Part shown: positions 8,299-17,196 of the stretch, piece after piece
Layout: every line of letters starts with the position of its first letter
Position numbering within the stretch: position 1 is the first letter of the stretch
Assembly (NCBI GenBank): GCA_014138645.1
Contig: JACJIB010000009.1
Coordinates: 124,001 to 188,000 of the forward strand
Reading direction: 5' to 3'
Length of the DNA stretch: 64,000 bases
Source: Methylorubrum thiocyanatum
GTDB taxonomy: Bacteria; Pseudomonadota; Alphaproteobacteria; Rhizobiales; Beijerinckiaceae
The notes under the pieces: model-generated
Database searches by the model: none
Told to the model about the DNA's origin: nothing
What the model saw: the letters and a program-made list of their open reading frames with translations, nothing else
Position numbers and translations under genes: made by a program

Positions 8299-9117
8299 AT
8301 GACCCAGACGACATCCTCTTTCGCGGCGCTGCGGCCCGTGCTGCACGACGCGATGCGGGAGGCCGCCGCGTTGGCGCTGCCCTCCTTCCGGACGGGCGCG
8401 CACACGAGTGCGCGGGTCTGGTCGAAAGCCGGCGGCTCGCCGGTGACCGAGGCGGACGTCGCCGTGGACGCCTTCCTCAAGGTGCGCCTGTCGCAGATCG
8501 AACCGCGGGCCGCCTGGCTCTCGGAGGAGACCAGCGACGATCCGGTCCGGCTCGGCCACGACCTCGTCTGGATCGTCGATCCGATCGACGGCACCCGCGC
8601 CTTCCTGTCCGGGCATCCGGACTGGTCGATCGCGGTGGCGCTGCTGTCGCGGGGCGAGCCGGTGATCGGCGGCGTCTTCGCTCCCGCGACGGATCAGTTC
8701 TACGAGGCCGTCGCGGGCGAGGGTGCGACCCTCAACGGAGTGCCGATCCGCGTCGCGCCGCAGGCCGCGCTGGAGGGCGCGCGCATCACCGGCCCGAAGC
8801 CGATGCAGGACCGCCTGCTCGACGGTGCGGCCCGGCTCGGGACACGGCCGGCGGTCACGGTGATCGAGCGGGTGCCCTCGCTGGCCCTGCGGCTCGCGCG
8901 GGTGGCCGAGGGCCGGATCGACCTCGGCCTCGTCTCGCGGGATGCGCGGGATTGGGACCTCGCCGGCGCGGATCTGATCGTCCGCGAGGCGGGCGGCGCC
9001 GTCTGCGACCTGCAGGGCCGGCCGGCGGTCTACAACCGTCCGGAACCGCGCCACGGCGAGTTGATCGCCGTGCCGCTCTCGCTGCGCGGGCCGGCGCTTG
9101 CGGCCTTGGACGCGTGA
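8299..9117 (+). CDS. inositol monophosphatase / CysQ-family phosphatase
   Basis: A 272-residue Mg-dependent phosphatase of the IMPase superfamily. The metal-binding motifs are in order: SEETSDD (Glu), WIVDPIDGTRAFLSG (Asp-Pro-Ile-Asp-Gly-Thr, the hallmark), and ARDWDLAGADLIVREAGG near the C-terminus. Candidate substrates are 3'-phosphoadenosine-5'-phosphate (CysQ), inositol phosphate or histidinol phosphate. The FLSGHPDWSIAVAL context is compatible with a histidinol-phosphatase or CysQ-like member, so I leave the symbol blank. It is monocistronic, convergent with the Mla lipoprotein gene. Confidence 0.85.
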   Translation: MTQTTSSFAALRPVLHDAMREAAALALPSFRTGAHTSARVWSKAGGSPVTEADVAVDAFLKVRLSQIEPRAAWLSEETSDDPVRLGHDLVWIVDPIDGTRAFLSGHPDWSIAVALLSRGEPVIGGVFAPATDQFYEAVAGEGATLNGVPIRVAPQAALEGARITGPKPMQDRLLDGAARLGTRPAVTVIERVPSLALRLARVAEGRIDLGLVSRDARDWDLAGADLIVREAGGAVCDLQGRPAVYNRPEPRHGELIAVPLSLRGPALAALDA

Positions 9118-9145
9118 TCGCGACGCCGGATGCGCGGCGCGGGCT

Positions 9146-9772
9146 CTACCGCGCCGCATTCACCCAGCGCACGAGGTCGGCGAGCACTTGGCCGAGCGCC
9201 GCGTCGAGGCCGGCGGCGGCACTCTGCGGATCGACCTTCTGCACGGGCACGCGGGCGGTGAAGACGCGGGCGTTGACGACCCGGCCGCTGCCCTCGGCGA
9301 TGAGCTTGGCCGAGAGATCCACCACCGCTTCACCGGTGCCGGAATTGATGTCGAACTCACGGATCTCGCTGACGAGCTGGTAGTCCGAGGGAACCTTGTC
9401 GGTCGGCCGCGAAACCGAGCGCAGGCGGCCGGTATTCTCCAGGCTCTGGATCACCCGCGTCTGGATCAGGCGTGGCAGACGGTCGGCCCACTGGCCGCCG
9501 CCGAGGAACGACAGGGAGCCGCCGGGCTCGCGCACGATGATGCGGTCGGCCTCCATCGGCTGCAGGCCGACGGGCTCGGACACGACGATCGAGCGCGCCG
9601 CGCCGCCGGCCCGGGCCTGCCCCGGCAGGGCGGCGAGGTCGAAGGTCAGCGGCGTGGCGCCGCCGCCGCAGCCGCCGAGGAACGCGAGCGGCGCGAGCAG
9701 GGCGCCCGCCCGCAGGAAGCGGCCGGGCAGGAGACGGCCGGCAAGGGCAGGCGAGAGAGGAAGACGCATCAT
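9146..9772 (-). CDS. ABC-type transport auxiliary lipoprotein (Mla/Pqi-linked)
   Basis: A 208-residue outer-envelope lipoprotein of the ABC_trans_aux (PqiC-like) family. A signal peptide ends in a lipobox-like LGGC, so Cys is the probable lipidated residue. It is followed by ATPLTFDLAALP, the usual start of the mature domain, and SIVVSEPVGLQPMEADRIIVRE. It is the last gene of the Mla operon, 120 bases after mlaD. It probably works with MlaD at the periplasmic side of the lipid transporter. The start is one of two adjacent ATGs (9772 or 9769); the longer frame to 9871 lacks a signal peptide at its end. Confidence 0.82.
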   Translation of the reverse strand: MMRLPLSPALAGRLLPGRFLRAGALLAPLAFLGGCGGGATPLTFDLAALPGQARAGGAARSIVVSEPVGLQPMEADRIIVREPGGSLSFLGGGQWADRLPRLIQTRVIQSLENTGRLRSVSRPTDKVPSDYQLVSEIREFDINSGTGEAVVDLSAKLIAEGSGRVVNARVFTARVPVQKVDPQSAAAGLDAALGQVLADLVRWVNAAR

Positions 9773-9892
9773 ACGCTCGGGCACCGTCCATTCGCTATCG
9801 GGGAGACAGGCATCCCCTCTAGCATGCGGGAGCATACGCCAACGCCCAAGCTGTGCCGTGCGTGCCGACACATCGTCCTGAAACAGGGCGGC

Positions 9893-10975
9893 TCAGCGGC
9901 CACCGTTGTATTCCGGCAACGACGGCTTGCCGCCGAAGATCACCTGCGACGGGTCGCGTTCCAGGCTGCGGGCGGCCCGGCTGAGCGTATTCAGGGTCCG
10001 CTGGCCGTCGCTCGACAGGGCCTCGACCTCGCGGCGGCTCGTGCCCGACAGCCGGTTGAAGCTCGTCGAGATGTTGGCGGTGCGCTTGTCGAGGTTCTCC
10101 GAGAGGGTGCGGAACGCCTTGCCGGCGTCGCGCACGGAAATCGCCGCCTCGCGGATCTCGGCGAAGGTGCCCGCGCCCTGCTGGCCCGAGGCCGAGCCGA
10201 GGAAGCCCTCGGCGCCCTTCAGCACGCCGTCGATCCGGTCGGCGGAGGCGCTGAGCTTGGCCGCGAGTTCGCGGGCATCGTGGAGCCCGGCCTCGATGTC
10301 GGGGCTCGAATTGGCCAGCGCGGTGGAGAAGGTGTCGGCGTTCTCGATCACCCGGTTGAGGCGCTGGCCGTCGACCGACTTGACGAGCCCGGCGATCGAG
10401 GGGCCGGCCTCGGCCAGGGTCTTCGAGAAGGCCTCGACATTGGCGAGCGTGCGGTTGATCGCGCCCTCGTTGCCGGCCACCACCTTGTCGAGGCGCTGAA
10501 GCACGTCGTCGGCCCGCTGCGCGATCTGCTTGGCGGCGGCCATCATGTCCTGGATGTCGCTCGAATCGGCGAAGATCGTCGGCATCTTGTCGCCCGAGCC
10601 CGGCGTGAGGGCCGGCGCGTCGGCGCTGCCGCCGGAGAGCGCGATCTGCGACACGCCGGTCAGCATCGCGGAATCGAGCCGCGCCCGGGTGTCGGCGCGC
10701 AAGGGGGTCGAGGGATCGACCTGCACCACCGCGACGACGCGGCGGGGATCCTGCGGCAGCAGGCGCACGTCGAGGGCCTCGCCGACCTTGATGCCGTTGA
10801 ACGACACGGTCGAGCCCTTGGCGAGGCCGCCGACCGAGCCGGAGAACACGATGCGGAGCGCCTGGGTCGCCTGACCGCGGGAGCCGCCCTGGAGCCAGAA
10901 CACGAAGCCGAAGGCCGCCAGGACGACGCCGATGGTGAAGGCGCCGATCAGCACGTAGTTTGCGCGAGTCTCCAT
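9893..10975 (-). CDS. mlaD: MlaD/MCE-domain substrate-binding protein
   Basis: A 360-residue inner-membrane-anchored MCE protein of a phospholipid or hydrophobic-substrate ABC transporter. It has one N-terminal membrane helix (residues 6-26, YVLIGAFTIGVVLAAFGFVF) and then the MCE domain (VFSGSVGGLAKGSTVSFNG, ending about residue 115). A long helical region with repeated 'LDKVVAGNEG / LAEAGPSIAGL' segments follows and would form the periplasmic tunnel. It lies 71 bases after mlaF on the same strand. The start METRANYVL is the universal MCE N-terminus. Confidence 0.9.
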   Translation of the reverse strand: METRANYVLIGAFTIGVVLAAFGFVFWLQGGSRGQATQALRIVFSGSVGGLAKGSTVSFNGIKVGEALDVRLLPQDPRRVVAVVQVDPSTPLRADTRARLDSAMLTGVSQIALSGGSADAPALTPGSGDKMPTIFADSSDIQDMMAAAKQIAQRADDVLQRLDKVVAGNEGAINRTLANVEAFSKTLAEAGPSIAGLVKSVDGQRLNRVIENADTFSTALANSSPDIEAGLHDARELAAKLSASADRIDGVLKGAEGFLGSASGQQGAGTFAEIREAAISVRDAGKAFRTLSENLDKRTANISTSFNRLSGTSRREVEALSSDGQRTLNTLSRAARSLERDPSQVIFGGKPSLPEYNGGR

Positions 10976-11046
10976 CGGCTCAGCTCTAATCCCGATCCGA
11001 GGGGGTGAAGCGGTGCGCAACCGCACCGGGGGCGATCATCGACGTC

Positions 11047-11883
11047 TCACGCATGCGCGAAGTCCGGCTGCGCGGCCTGGGACGGCTTGGACAGCGCACG
11101 GGCGCGCTTGCCGTGGAAGTACGAGCGCAGCCAGGGATGGTCGCTCGCCAGCATCTCTTCGATGGTGCCTTCCGCGATGATCCGGCCGTCGCCGAGCGCC
11201 GCGATCCGGTCGCAGGCGGTGTAGAGGCTGTCGAGATCGTGCGTCACCATGAAGACGGTGAGTCCGAGCGTCCGCTTCAGGGTCGAGACGAGGTCGTCGA
11301 ACTCGCCCGCGCCGATCGGGTCGAGGCCCGAGGTCGGCTCGTCGAGGAACAGGATCTCGGGGTCGAGCGCCAGCGAGCGGGCCAGGGCCGCGCGCTTGAT
11401 CATGCCGCCCGAGAGCTCCGAGGGGTACTTGTCGGCCGCATCCGGCTTGAGGCCGACCATCTCGATCTTGAGGCGGGCGAACTCGTCGAGCAGGCGCTCG
11501 GAGAGCTTGAGATGCTCGCGCATCGGCATCTGGATGTTCTGCTTGACGGTGAGGCCCGAGAACAGCGCACCCTGCTGGAACAGCACGCCCCAGCGCTGCT
11601 CGAGCTGGCGCCGCCGGGCGACCGTCAACCCGTCCACGTCCTCGCCGAAGATCTCGATGGTGCCGGAGCGCTTGGGCACCAGCCCGAGGATCGTGCGGGT
11701 CAGCACCGACTTGCCCTGTCCGGACGGGCCGACGAATCCCAGGATCTCGCCGCGGCGGATGTCGAGGTCGAGCCCCTTCATCACCGTGCGGTGGCCGAAG
11801 CCGACCACGAGGTCGCGCACGCGAATAATCGCGTCGCTTGCGCCGGGGTCCTGCCCGTTCGAGGAAAGGTGAGGGGTGGCCAA
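11047..11883 (-). CDS. mlaF: ABC transporter ATP-binding protein, MlaF type
   Basis: The ATPase of the MCE transporter. Walker A is GPSGQGKS, the signature motif is ELSGGMIKRAALARSL, Walker B is ILFLDEPTSGLDP, and the switch His is in VTHDLDS. It ends in YFHGKRAR, as MlaF proteins do. The start is uncertain. The frame is open to an ATG at 11958 inside the permease gene, but a TTG at 11883 (ATPHLSSN) gives 278 residues, close to the family norm, and removes the overlap. The permease stop at 11918 precedes it. Confidence 0.88.
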   Translation of the reverse strand: MATPHLSSNGQDPGASDAIIRVRDLVVGFGHRTVMKGLDLDIRRGEILGFVGPSGQGKSVLTRTILGLVPKRSGTIEIFGEDVDGLTVARRRQLEQRWGVLFQQGALFSGLTVKQNIQMPMREHLKLSERLLDEFARLKIEMVGLKPDAADKYPSELSGGMIKRAALARSLALDPEILFLDEPTSGLDPIGAGEFDDLVSTLKRTLGLTVFMVTHDLDSLYTACDRIAALGDGRIIAEGTIEEMLASDHPWLRSYFHGKRARALSKPSQAAQPDFAHA

Positions 11884-11917
11884 GGGGGCTGTCCGACCGT
11901 CGTTTGTCCGTATGAGG

Positions 11918-13066
11918 CTAGAAATCGATCGCGGCGAAGAAGACCGCGAACAGGCCATCGAGCACGATCACCATAAAGATTGACTTGACGACTGAGGCGG
12001 TGACGTGGCGACCGAGCGACTCGGCCGATCCCTCCACCGCGAACCCCTCGATCGTCGCGATGATGCCGATGGTCAGCGCCATGAACGGCGCCTTGATCAG
12101 CCCGACCGCGAAATGGTGGAACGACACCGCCGCCTGGAGCCGCGCCAGGAAGGCATCGACGGTCATGCCGCCGTAGATCGCCGCTGTGAGACCGCCGCCC
12201 GCGAGCGCCGCCAGCGAGCCGAGGAAGGCCAGGATCGGCAGGCCGATCACGAGGGCGAGGATGCGCGGCAGGATCAGGATCTCGATCGGGTCGAGGCCCA
12301 TGACGCGCAGGGCATCGACCTCCTCGCGCATCCGCATCGAGCCGATCTCGGCGGTGAAGGCCGAGCCGGAGCGGCCCGCCACCATGATCGAGGTGAGCAG
12401 GACGCCGAGTTCGCGCAGGATCAGCAGGCCGATCAGGTTCACGACGAAGCTCTGCGCGCCGAAGCGCTGGAGCTGGAAGATGCCCTGCTGCGCGACGATG
12501 CCGCCGACGAGGAACGAGATCAGCACGATGATCGGCACGCCGCGCAGCGCCACCTGTTCGAGCTGGTTGACCAGCGCCGCCATGCGGAAGGTCTGCGGCC
12601 GGCGCGCGACCCGGCCGCCGGCGGCGACCACCTCGCCGAGGAAGGCGATGCCGGAGAGGATCTCGTTGCCGCCGCGCGCGACGCGCCGTCCGGTGCCGTC
12701 GAGGAGGCGCACCACGGGGTTGCGGCCGTCCCGCGGGGCGGGTTCGGGCTCGCGCAGGCCCATCTCGCCGAGAAGGATGCGGTGCTCGGGCCGGGCCCCT
12801 GCATAGGCGAGCCGCCCGCCCCCCGCCTCGATCTCGGCGCGGGTCCGTTCCAGCACCCAGGCGCCGAGGGTGTCGAGGCGCGCCAGTCCGCTGAGGTCGA
12901 CCAGCACGGGCTGGCGCCGGCCCTGCGCGGCGATGCGCGCCGAGGCGCTCTCGACCGCCGGGCCCTGATCCGCGGTCCAGCGGCCGTGCAGGATCACGCG
13001 GCCGTCGCCTGCATCGAGGTCGGCGCCCGCGGTCTCCAAGGTGCTTGAGCCGTCTGCGATCCGCAC
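11918..13066 (-). CDS. mlaE: STAS-MlaE fusion permease
   Basis: The permease of the lipid ABC transporter and the first gene of the operon. About 110 N-terminal residues resemble a STAS domain (VLVDLSGLARLDTLGAWVLE). The MlaE domain then follows (LVNQLEQVALRGVPIIVLIS, GAQSFVVNLIGLLILRELGVLLTSI, EIGSMRMREEVDAL) with five to six membrane helices and ends GLFAVFFAAIDF. In gammaproteobacteria the STAS protein MlaB is separate; fusion is common in Rhizobiales. I chose a GTG at 13066 (VRIADGSS), 382 residues, preceded by GGAGCGGGAG. The frame upstream has no start with a recognisable family match. Confidence 0.85.
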   Translation of the reverse strand: MRIADGSSTLETAGADLDAGDGRVILHGRWTADQGPAVESASARIAAQGRRQPVLVDLSGLARLDTLGAWVLERTRAEIEAGGGRLAYAGARPEHRILLGEMGLREPEPAPRDGRNPVVRLLDGTGRRVARGGNEILSGIAFLGEVVAAGGRVARRPQTFRMAALVNQLEQVALRGVPIIVLISFLVGGIVAQQGIFQLQRFGAQSFVVNLIGLLILRELGVLLTSIMVAGRSGSAFTAEIGSMRMREEVDALRVMGLDPIEILILPRILALVIGLPILAFLGSLAALAGGGLTAAIYGGMTVDAFLARLQAAVSFHHFAVGLIKAPFMALTIGIIATIEGFAVEGSAESLGRHVTASVVKSIFMVIVLDGLFAVFFAAIDF

Positions 13067-13208
13067 GCGCCGCTCCCGCTTCCGCTCCGAAAATCTTGAA
13101 ACGAAATTCTTACCAAGATGCGTCGAATCCGACCTATCGGGTTCGACGTCGCGGCCGGCGATAGGCCGCCTTTCGGGGCGCTGCCCGGCTGTCCCACTTT
13201 GCGCCCCG

Positions 13209-13229
13209 CCAAAGGGACGATCCCTTTGG
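13209..13229. repeat. perfect 9-3-9 palindrome between MFS and Mla genes
   Basis: The arms CCAAAGGGA and TCCCTTTGG flank a 3-base loop. The palindrome sits 143 bases upstream of the mlaE start and 34 bases after the MFS gene begins to end (its stop is at 13263 on the same strand). It could be an operator for the Mla operon or a transcript hairpin. There is no T-tract next to it, so it is not a standard terminator. Confidence 0.55.
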
Positions 13230-13262
13230 GATTCCGTCCCGGGGTCGCGTGGGAAGCGTCGC

Positions 13263-14495
13263 CTATACCTTATGGGTCGAGCTGCTGCCAAATCGGCCGG
13301 GATCATGGATGCGTTGCGCCAGCGCGACGAGGCCGAGGCCGGCGAGCGCCAGCGGCGCCATCATCAGGAAGGTCGCGGGGCCACCGAGCGAGCGATAGAC
13401 CACGCCGCAGGCCAATGTCGCCAGGGCCGAGACCAGGGCGGTCGAGGCGCCGACGGTGCCCTGCGCCCGGCCGCGGGCGCCCTCCGGCGCGAAGCCGGAC
13501 ACCGCCGCCATCACGCCGAGATGGGTCGCGCCGAAGGTGAGCCCGTGCAGCATCTGCAACGGCAGCAGCACGGCGAGATCGCCGTCCGCGAAGCTCAGGC
13601 CGAGGGCGCGCAGAAGGGCCGCGCCCGCGCCGAGGCCGAGCAGGCGGAACGGGCTGCGCCAGCGCGCGGGCCAGCGGCCGACCAGGGCGAACAGGGCGAT
13701 CTCCGCCGCGACGCCGACGGCCCACAGCGTGCCGATCCAGGGGGGCGAGACGCCGTGCCGGGCCCAGTCGAGGCTGCCGAAGGCGTAGATCGCCGCATGG
13801 CTTGCCTGGATCAGCGCCGCCGCGGCGATGGAGAGCCACAACACCCGGGGCAGGGGCGGGGCGGTGCCCGCCTGCGCGGGCGGTGCGGCGGTCGGGGCGA
13901 TCTCCCGGCCCGTGGCGGCGACGAGGGTCGCCGCGAGCGCGAGCCCGGTGAGCAGCAGCGGCACGGCCACTTGGTTGCCCAGCACCCCGAGGAGCGCCCC
14001 ACCCGCGAGGTTGGCGGCGAGGAAGGCGACCGAGCCGCACAGCCGGATCCGGGCATAGTCGATCCGCTTCGAGCGGCGGGCGGCGGCGAGCGTCAGGTAG
14101 TCGATGCTCGGCACCAGCGGGGCTTGGGCCACGGCATTGACGACGATCAACAGGGCGAGCAGCACCGCTGCGAGCGCGGCCGCCGCCGGCATCAGGGCGT
14201 AGCTCACCGCGAGGGTGAGGCTGCCGACGACGAGCAGGGTGCGCGGGCGCACACCGCGGTCGATCAGCCCCATCAGCGGCCGGGTCGCGACGACCTTGGT
14301 GGCGATCGGCAGGGCCAGCAGCAGGCCGATCAGCCCGGCATCGAGCCCGAGCGCGCCGAGCCAGACGGGCATGAACGGCATGGCGATGCCGATCTCGACG
14401 AAGACCACGGCGTAGAGGAGGCCGAGCCGGATCGGATCGGGCTCGCCGGTCGGGGGAGTGGCTGTCACGGGATCGCGGCGCGGCGGGCCGCCCAT
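13263..14495 (-). CDS. MFS transporter (MFS_1-like, HcaT/nucleoside-type)
   Basis: A 410-residue major facilitator with about twelve hydrophobic helices. The second loop reads GLIDRGVRPRTLL, the MFS A-motif position. Helix 4-5 has APLVPSIDYLTLAA and SKRIDYARIRLCGS, characteristic of the MFS_1_like group with PP-type HcaT/YcaD relatives. A conserved MLHGLTFGATHLG block lies in the C-terminal half. Substrate unknown. The start is an ATG at 14495 or a GTG nine codons later; neither has a strong SD. The very long open frame upstream to 15158 is antisense to cheZ and is a shadow. Confidence 0.82.
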   Translation of the reverse strand: MGGPPRRDPVTATPPTGEPDPIRLGLLYAVVFVEIGIAMPFMPVWLGALGLDAGLIGLLLALPIATKVVATRPLMGLIDRGVRPRTLLVVGSLTLAVSYALMPAAAALAAVLLALLIVVNAVAQAPLVPSIDYLTLAAARRSKRIDYARIRLCGSVAFLAANLAGGALLGVLGNQVAVPLLLTGLALAATLVAATGREIAPTAAPPAQAGTAPPLPRVLWLSIAAAALIQASHAAIYAFGSLDWARHGVSPPWIGTLWAVGVAAEIALFALVGRWPARWRSPFRLLGLGAGAALLRALGLSFADGDLAVLLPLQMLHGLTFGATHLGVMAAVSGFAPEGARGRAQGTVGASTALVSALATLACGVVYRSLGGPATFLMMAPLALAGLGLVALAQRIHDPGRFGSSSTHKV

Positions 14496-14633
14496 TGATC
14501 GGCAGAAAACTTCGCGCGGCGGGGCGAAGCGCGAGGAAGCGTAAGCCGACGTTAAAGCGCGCCTGTCAATCTTGTCCTGACCGTCAAGGGTCGCGGCACG
14601 CCTCGCGGTGGGGCCGAGTCTGTGCGGGGTGTG

Positions 14634-15953
14634 ATGTCGAGTTCCCGTTCCCTGACGCCTCTGGACGCGTCGCAATACGATGCCATCGAGGACGCCGTCC
14701 GCGAGACCGAGCGGGGCCGGTGGTTCCTGGCGGAATACGCCCGGCGCAACCGCAACGCCGACACGGAGGTGCTGCTGGACGCGATCCGGCGCATCGAGAA
14801 CGTCGTCAGCACGACGGACCGGCCGGACGATGTCGGGCGCTTCCGCGGCGACCTGATGGAAATGGCCGACGCCATCGCCCGCACCCGCGCCGAGGTGGCT
14901 GCCCTCTCCGCGCCGGATCAGGGCGAAAGCCGGCTCACCGTCGCCTCCGAGGCCCTCGACGCCATCGTGCGCGCCACCGAGCGGGCGACCTCCGACATTC
15001 TGAGTGCGGCGGAAGAGGTGCAGGAGGCCGCCTGGACCCTGCGCGAGACCGGCGCCGATTCCGAGATGTGCGATGCCCTCGACCGGCACGCCACGCAGAT
15101 CTACACCGCCTGCTCGTTCCAGGATCTCACGGCGCAGCGCACCAGCCGCGTCGTGCACACCCTGCGCTACCTCGAGAACCGCATCGCCTCGATGATCGGC
15201 ATCTGGGGCAATCCCGACGACGCGGTGCCCTCGCTCGACGAAAGCGCCCGCGCGGAGGCCGCCGCCGCCCTCGACCAGAGCGACGTCGATCGCTTCCTCG
15301 ACATGGAAGGTCCGGTCCCGGCGCCGGCCAGGCCCCCCCTGCCGCCGCTGCCGTCCGTGACGCTGGACGACGACCTCGCCTTCCTGCCGGACGCCCCCGA
15401 GCGGGACGAGCCGGTCCGCGCCGAGGAGGCGGTCGCGGTGTCCTCGCCCGCCATGCTCCTCGCCGCGGCGATCGCGGCGGATCTCGCGGCCCTGGAGAGG
15501 GCGTCGCAGGTGTCGGGATCGGACGCGGTCGAGGCCGTGGCCGAACCGATCGAGGCGATGGGATCGGAGGAGGCCGGGACCGTGTTCGAAGCCGCCTCCG
15601 GCGGCGAAGTGACCGCCGAGGCCGAAGAGGCTTTGGAACAGGCTTGGGAAGAGGCCCAGGTCGAAGAGGTCCCGGTCGAAGAGATCCCGGTCGAAGAGGC
15701 TCTGGAAACGGCCCCGGAAATCGACGGGGCTGAAGAGATCGAAGACGGCGCCGGGCGCGAAGAACCGGCGCAGGATGAGCCGTCCGACGCCGCCGCCGAC
15801 GTCACCCTCCTGGCGGAGCCCGAAGCGACCATGCCGGTGGCCGAGCCCCTGGTCGTGGCGCCGGTCGCGCTGATCGACGAGGATGATCTCGCCCTGGCCT
15901 TCCCCGATCTCGACACCCTGAGCATCGAGGAGAAGATCGCGCTCTTCGCGTGA
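14634..15953 (+). CDS. cheZ: CheZ-type protein phosphatase with long acidic tail
   Basis: A 439-residue protein whose first 200 residues form the CheZ four-helix family, which dephosphorylates CheY-P in chemotaxis. The conserved CheZ block is CSFQDLTAQRTSRVVHTL; the Gln-Asp and Gln residues of that block match the catalytic Gln motif. The remaining ~230 residues are acidic and low complexity (Glu, Ala, Pro, Val), including three near-identical VEE(V/I/A)P-type repeats at 15660-15705. It ends in IDEDDLALAFPDLDTLS and IEEKIALFA, possibly a short CheY-binding helix as at the end of enterobacterial CheZ. E. coli CheZ is about half this length. Confidence 0.8.
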   Translation: MSSSRSLTPLDASQYDAIEDAVRETERGRWFLAEYARRNRNADTEVLLDAIRRIENVVSTTDRPDDVGRFRGDLMEMADAIARTRAEVAALSAPDQGESRLTVASEALDAIVRATERATSDILSAAEEVQEAAWTLRETGADSEMCDALDRHATQIYTACSFQDLTAQRTSRVVHTLRYLENRIASMIGIWGNPDDAVPSLDESARAEAAAALDQSDVDRFLDMEGPVPAPARPPLPPLPSVTLDDDLAFLPDAPERDEPVRAEEAVAVSSPAMLLAAAIAADLAALERASQVSGSDAVEAVAEPIEAMGSEEAGTVFEAASGGEVTAEAEEALEQAWEEAQVEEVPVEEIPVEEALETAPEIDGAEEIEDGAGREEPAQDEPSDAAADVTLLAEPEATMPVAEPLVVAPVALIDEDDLALAFPDLDTLSIEEKIALFA

Positions 15954-16057
15954 CCGGGCCCCGCACCGCGGGAGCGGGGCGGTTCCTCGTGCCGCATCGG
16001 CGGCCGTGAAAACCGACGGCCCCTTTTTGCGGCCGATGCCGTATACGGGCCCGCGTC

Positions 16058-16498
16058 ATGGCCCTGCATCTTCTGAAGCTATGCGTCGGCCCCTCCTCGA
16101 TCGAGGAGTTGGAGGCGCGGATCGCCCATCACCGTGCCGAGGCTTCGCGCCTCGGTCAGGCGCCGGTGACGGCCCACGTCACCCGCATGTTCCCCAAGCG
16201 CGCCGCGGCCATCGCCGGCCAGGGCTCGATCTATTGGGTGATGAAGGGGGCGCTGACCTGCCGTCAGCCGATACGCGCCATCGAGCCGGTCACGGGGAGC
16301 GACGGCATCGATCGCTGCCGCCTCGTGCTCGATCCGGCGGTGACGCCTGTGGCGCCCCGTCCCTGCCGCCCGTTCCAGGGCTGGCGCTATCTGGAGGCCC
16401 GCGACGCGCCGGTCGATCTCGACCGGGCCAGTGCCGGCGAGGTCGCCGAGATGCCGGAGAGCCTGCGGCGGGAACTGGTGGCGCTGGGATTGATCTGA
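16058..16498 (+). CDS. DUF1489 family protein
   Basis: A 146-residue protein of a family restricted to alphaproteobacteria. Hallmarks are the start MALHLLKLCVG, the central RMFPKRAAAI and GSIYWVMKGALTCRQPI, and PFQGWRYLEARDAP near the C-terminus. No enzymatic function is established. The YWVxxGxxxxRQ pattern is conserved enough to suggest a nucleic acid or nucleotide-related role, but that is only a guess. It is convergent with the small gene at 16565. Confidence 0.85.
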   Translation: MALHLLKLCVGPSSIEELEARIAHHRAEASRLGQAPVTAHVTRMFPKRAAAIAGQGSIYWVMKGALTCRQPIRAIEPVTGSDGIDRCRLVLDPAVTPVAPRPCRPFQGWRYLEARDAPVDLDRASAGEVAEMPESLRRELVALGLI

Positions 16499-16534
16499 GG
16501 GCCGCACATCCGTCTCGGGACGGCGGCCGGGGGA

Positions 16535-16557
16535 GCCCCGCTCCGGAGGGGCGGGGC
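16535..16557. terminator. GC hairpin between convergent genes
   Basis: GCCCCGC and GCGGGGC form a 7-bp stem around a 9-base loop, 37 bases after the DUF1489 stop and just before the convergent small gene's stop. The T-tract is poor, so termination is plausible but not assured. Confidence 0.4.
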
Positions 16558-16564
16558 CGTTCGG

Positions 16565-16792
16565 TCAGGCCGCTTCCTTCAGCCGCACGGCGGCCGGGGT
16601 GATCCCCAGGCGGTCGGCGAGGTGCCAGCGCAGCTCGCGCGGCGAATGGTACTCGTAGGAAGGGTCGATGAGGTGGCTGAGGTCGGCCTGCGCGTTGCGC
16701 GCCTGCGTGTCGACCACGCTGTCCACCCGGAAGGTCGCCGCGTTGGTCACCGGCGATATGGCGCCCACGTGGCGCCGGAACTCGAACATCAT
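16565..16792 (-). CDS. small hypothetical protein
   Basis: A 75-residue soluble protein with no family I recognise. It has a central DLSHLIDPSYEYHSPRELRW and ends LGITPAAVRLKEAA. It lies on the same strand as cspA, 194 bases downstream of the cspA stop. Two adjacent ATGs are possible starts and no strong SD is present. The amino-acid composition is ordinary for a real protein, but the call rests on frame and composition alone. Confidence 0.45.
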   Translation of the reverse strand: MMFEFRRHVGAISPVTNAATFRVDSVVDTQARNAQADLSHLIDPSYEYHSPRELRWHLADRLGITPAAVRLKEAA

Positions 16793-16986
16793 TGTCGTTT
16801 TTGCTTTCTCGCCGGATCCCGCGCCACCTTGTCGGCGTGGCCGGCGTCGTTTCTGGTTGTTTTGGTCTCGGCGGCGCCCGCCGGGAGGCCTCCCCGGAAA
16901 CGCGTTCCGGGAGCCCGTGGTCGGTGGGTGCCGCTTCGTTGTCAGATGGCGTCGTCGGACCGGCGCGAGGCCGGTCCCGGGGCAGC

Positions 16987-17196
16987 TCAGACGGCCTGCA
17001 GGTTGCCGGCCGCGTCCTTGCCGCTGCGCTTGTCGGTCAGAACCTCGTAGGAAATCTTCTGGCCCTCGACGAGATTGCGCAGACCGGCCCGCTCGACGGC
17101 GGAGATGTGGACGAACACGTCCTTGCCGCCGTTATCCGGCTGGATGAAGCCGTAGCCCTTGGTCTCGTTGAACCACTTAACAGTCCCAGTATCCAC
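16987..17196 (-). CDS. cspA: cold-shock domain protein
   Basis: A 69-residue CspA-family RNA/ssDNA-binding protein that melts RNA structure in the cytosol. Both RNP motifs are intact: KGYGFIQPD (RNP1) and DVFVHIS (RNP2), with the usual VKWFNETKG start. The start codon is GTG at 17196 with an SD (AAGGAAC) 6-8 bases upstream. The C-terminus (LTDKRSGKDAAGNLQAV) is the standard alphaproteobacterial form. The leader has unusual pairing potential (see 17229-17251). Confidence 0.93.
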   Translation of the reverse strand: MDTGTVKWFNETKGYGFIQPDNGGKDVFVHISAVERAGLRNLVEGQKISYEVLTDKRSGKDAAGNLQAV

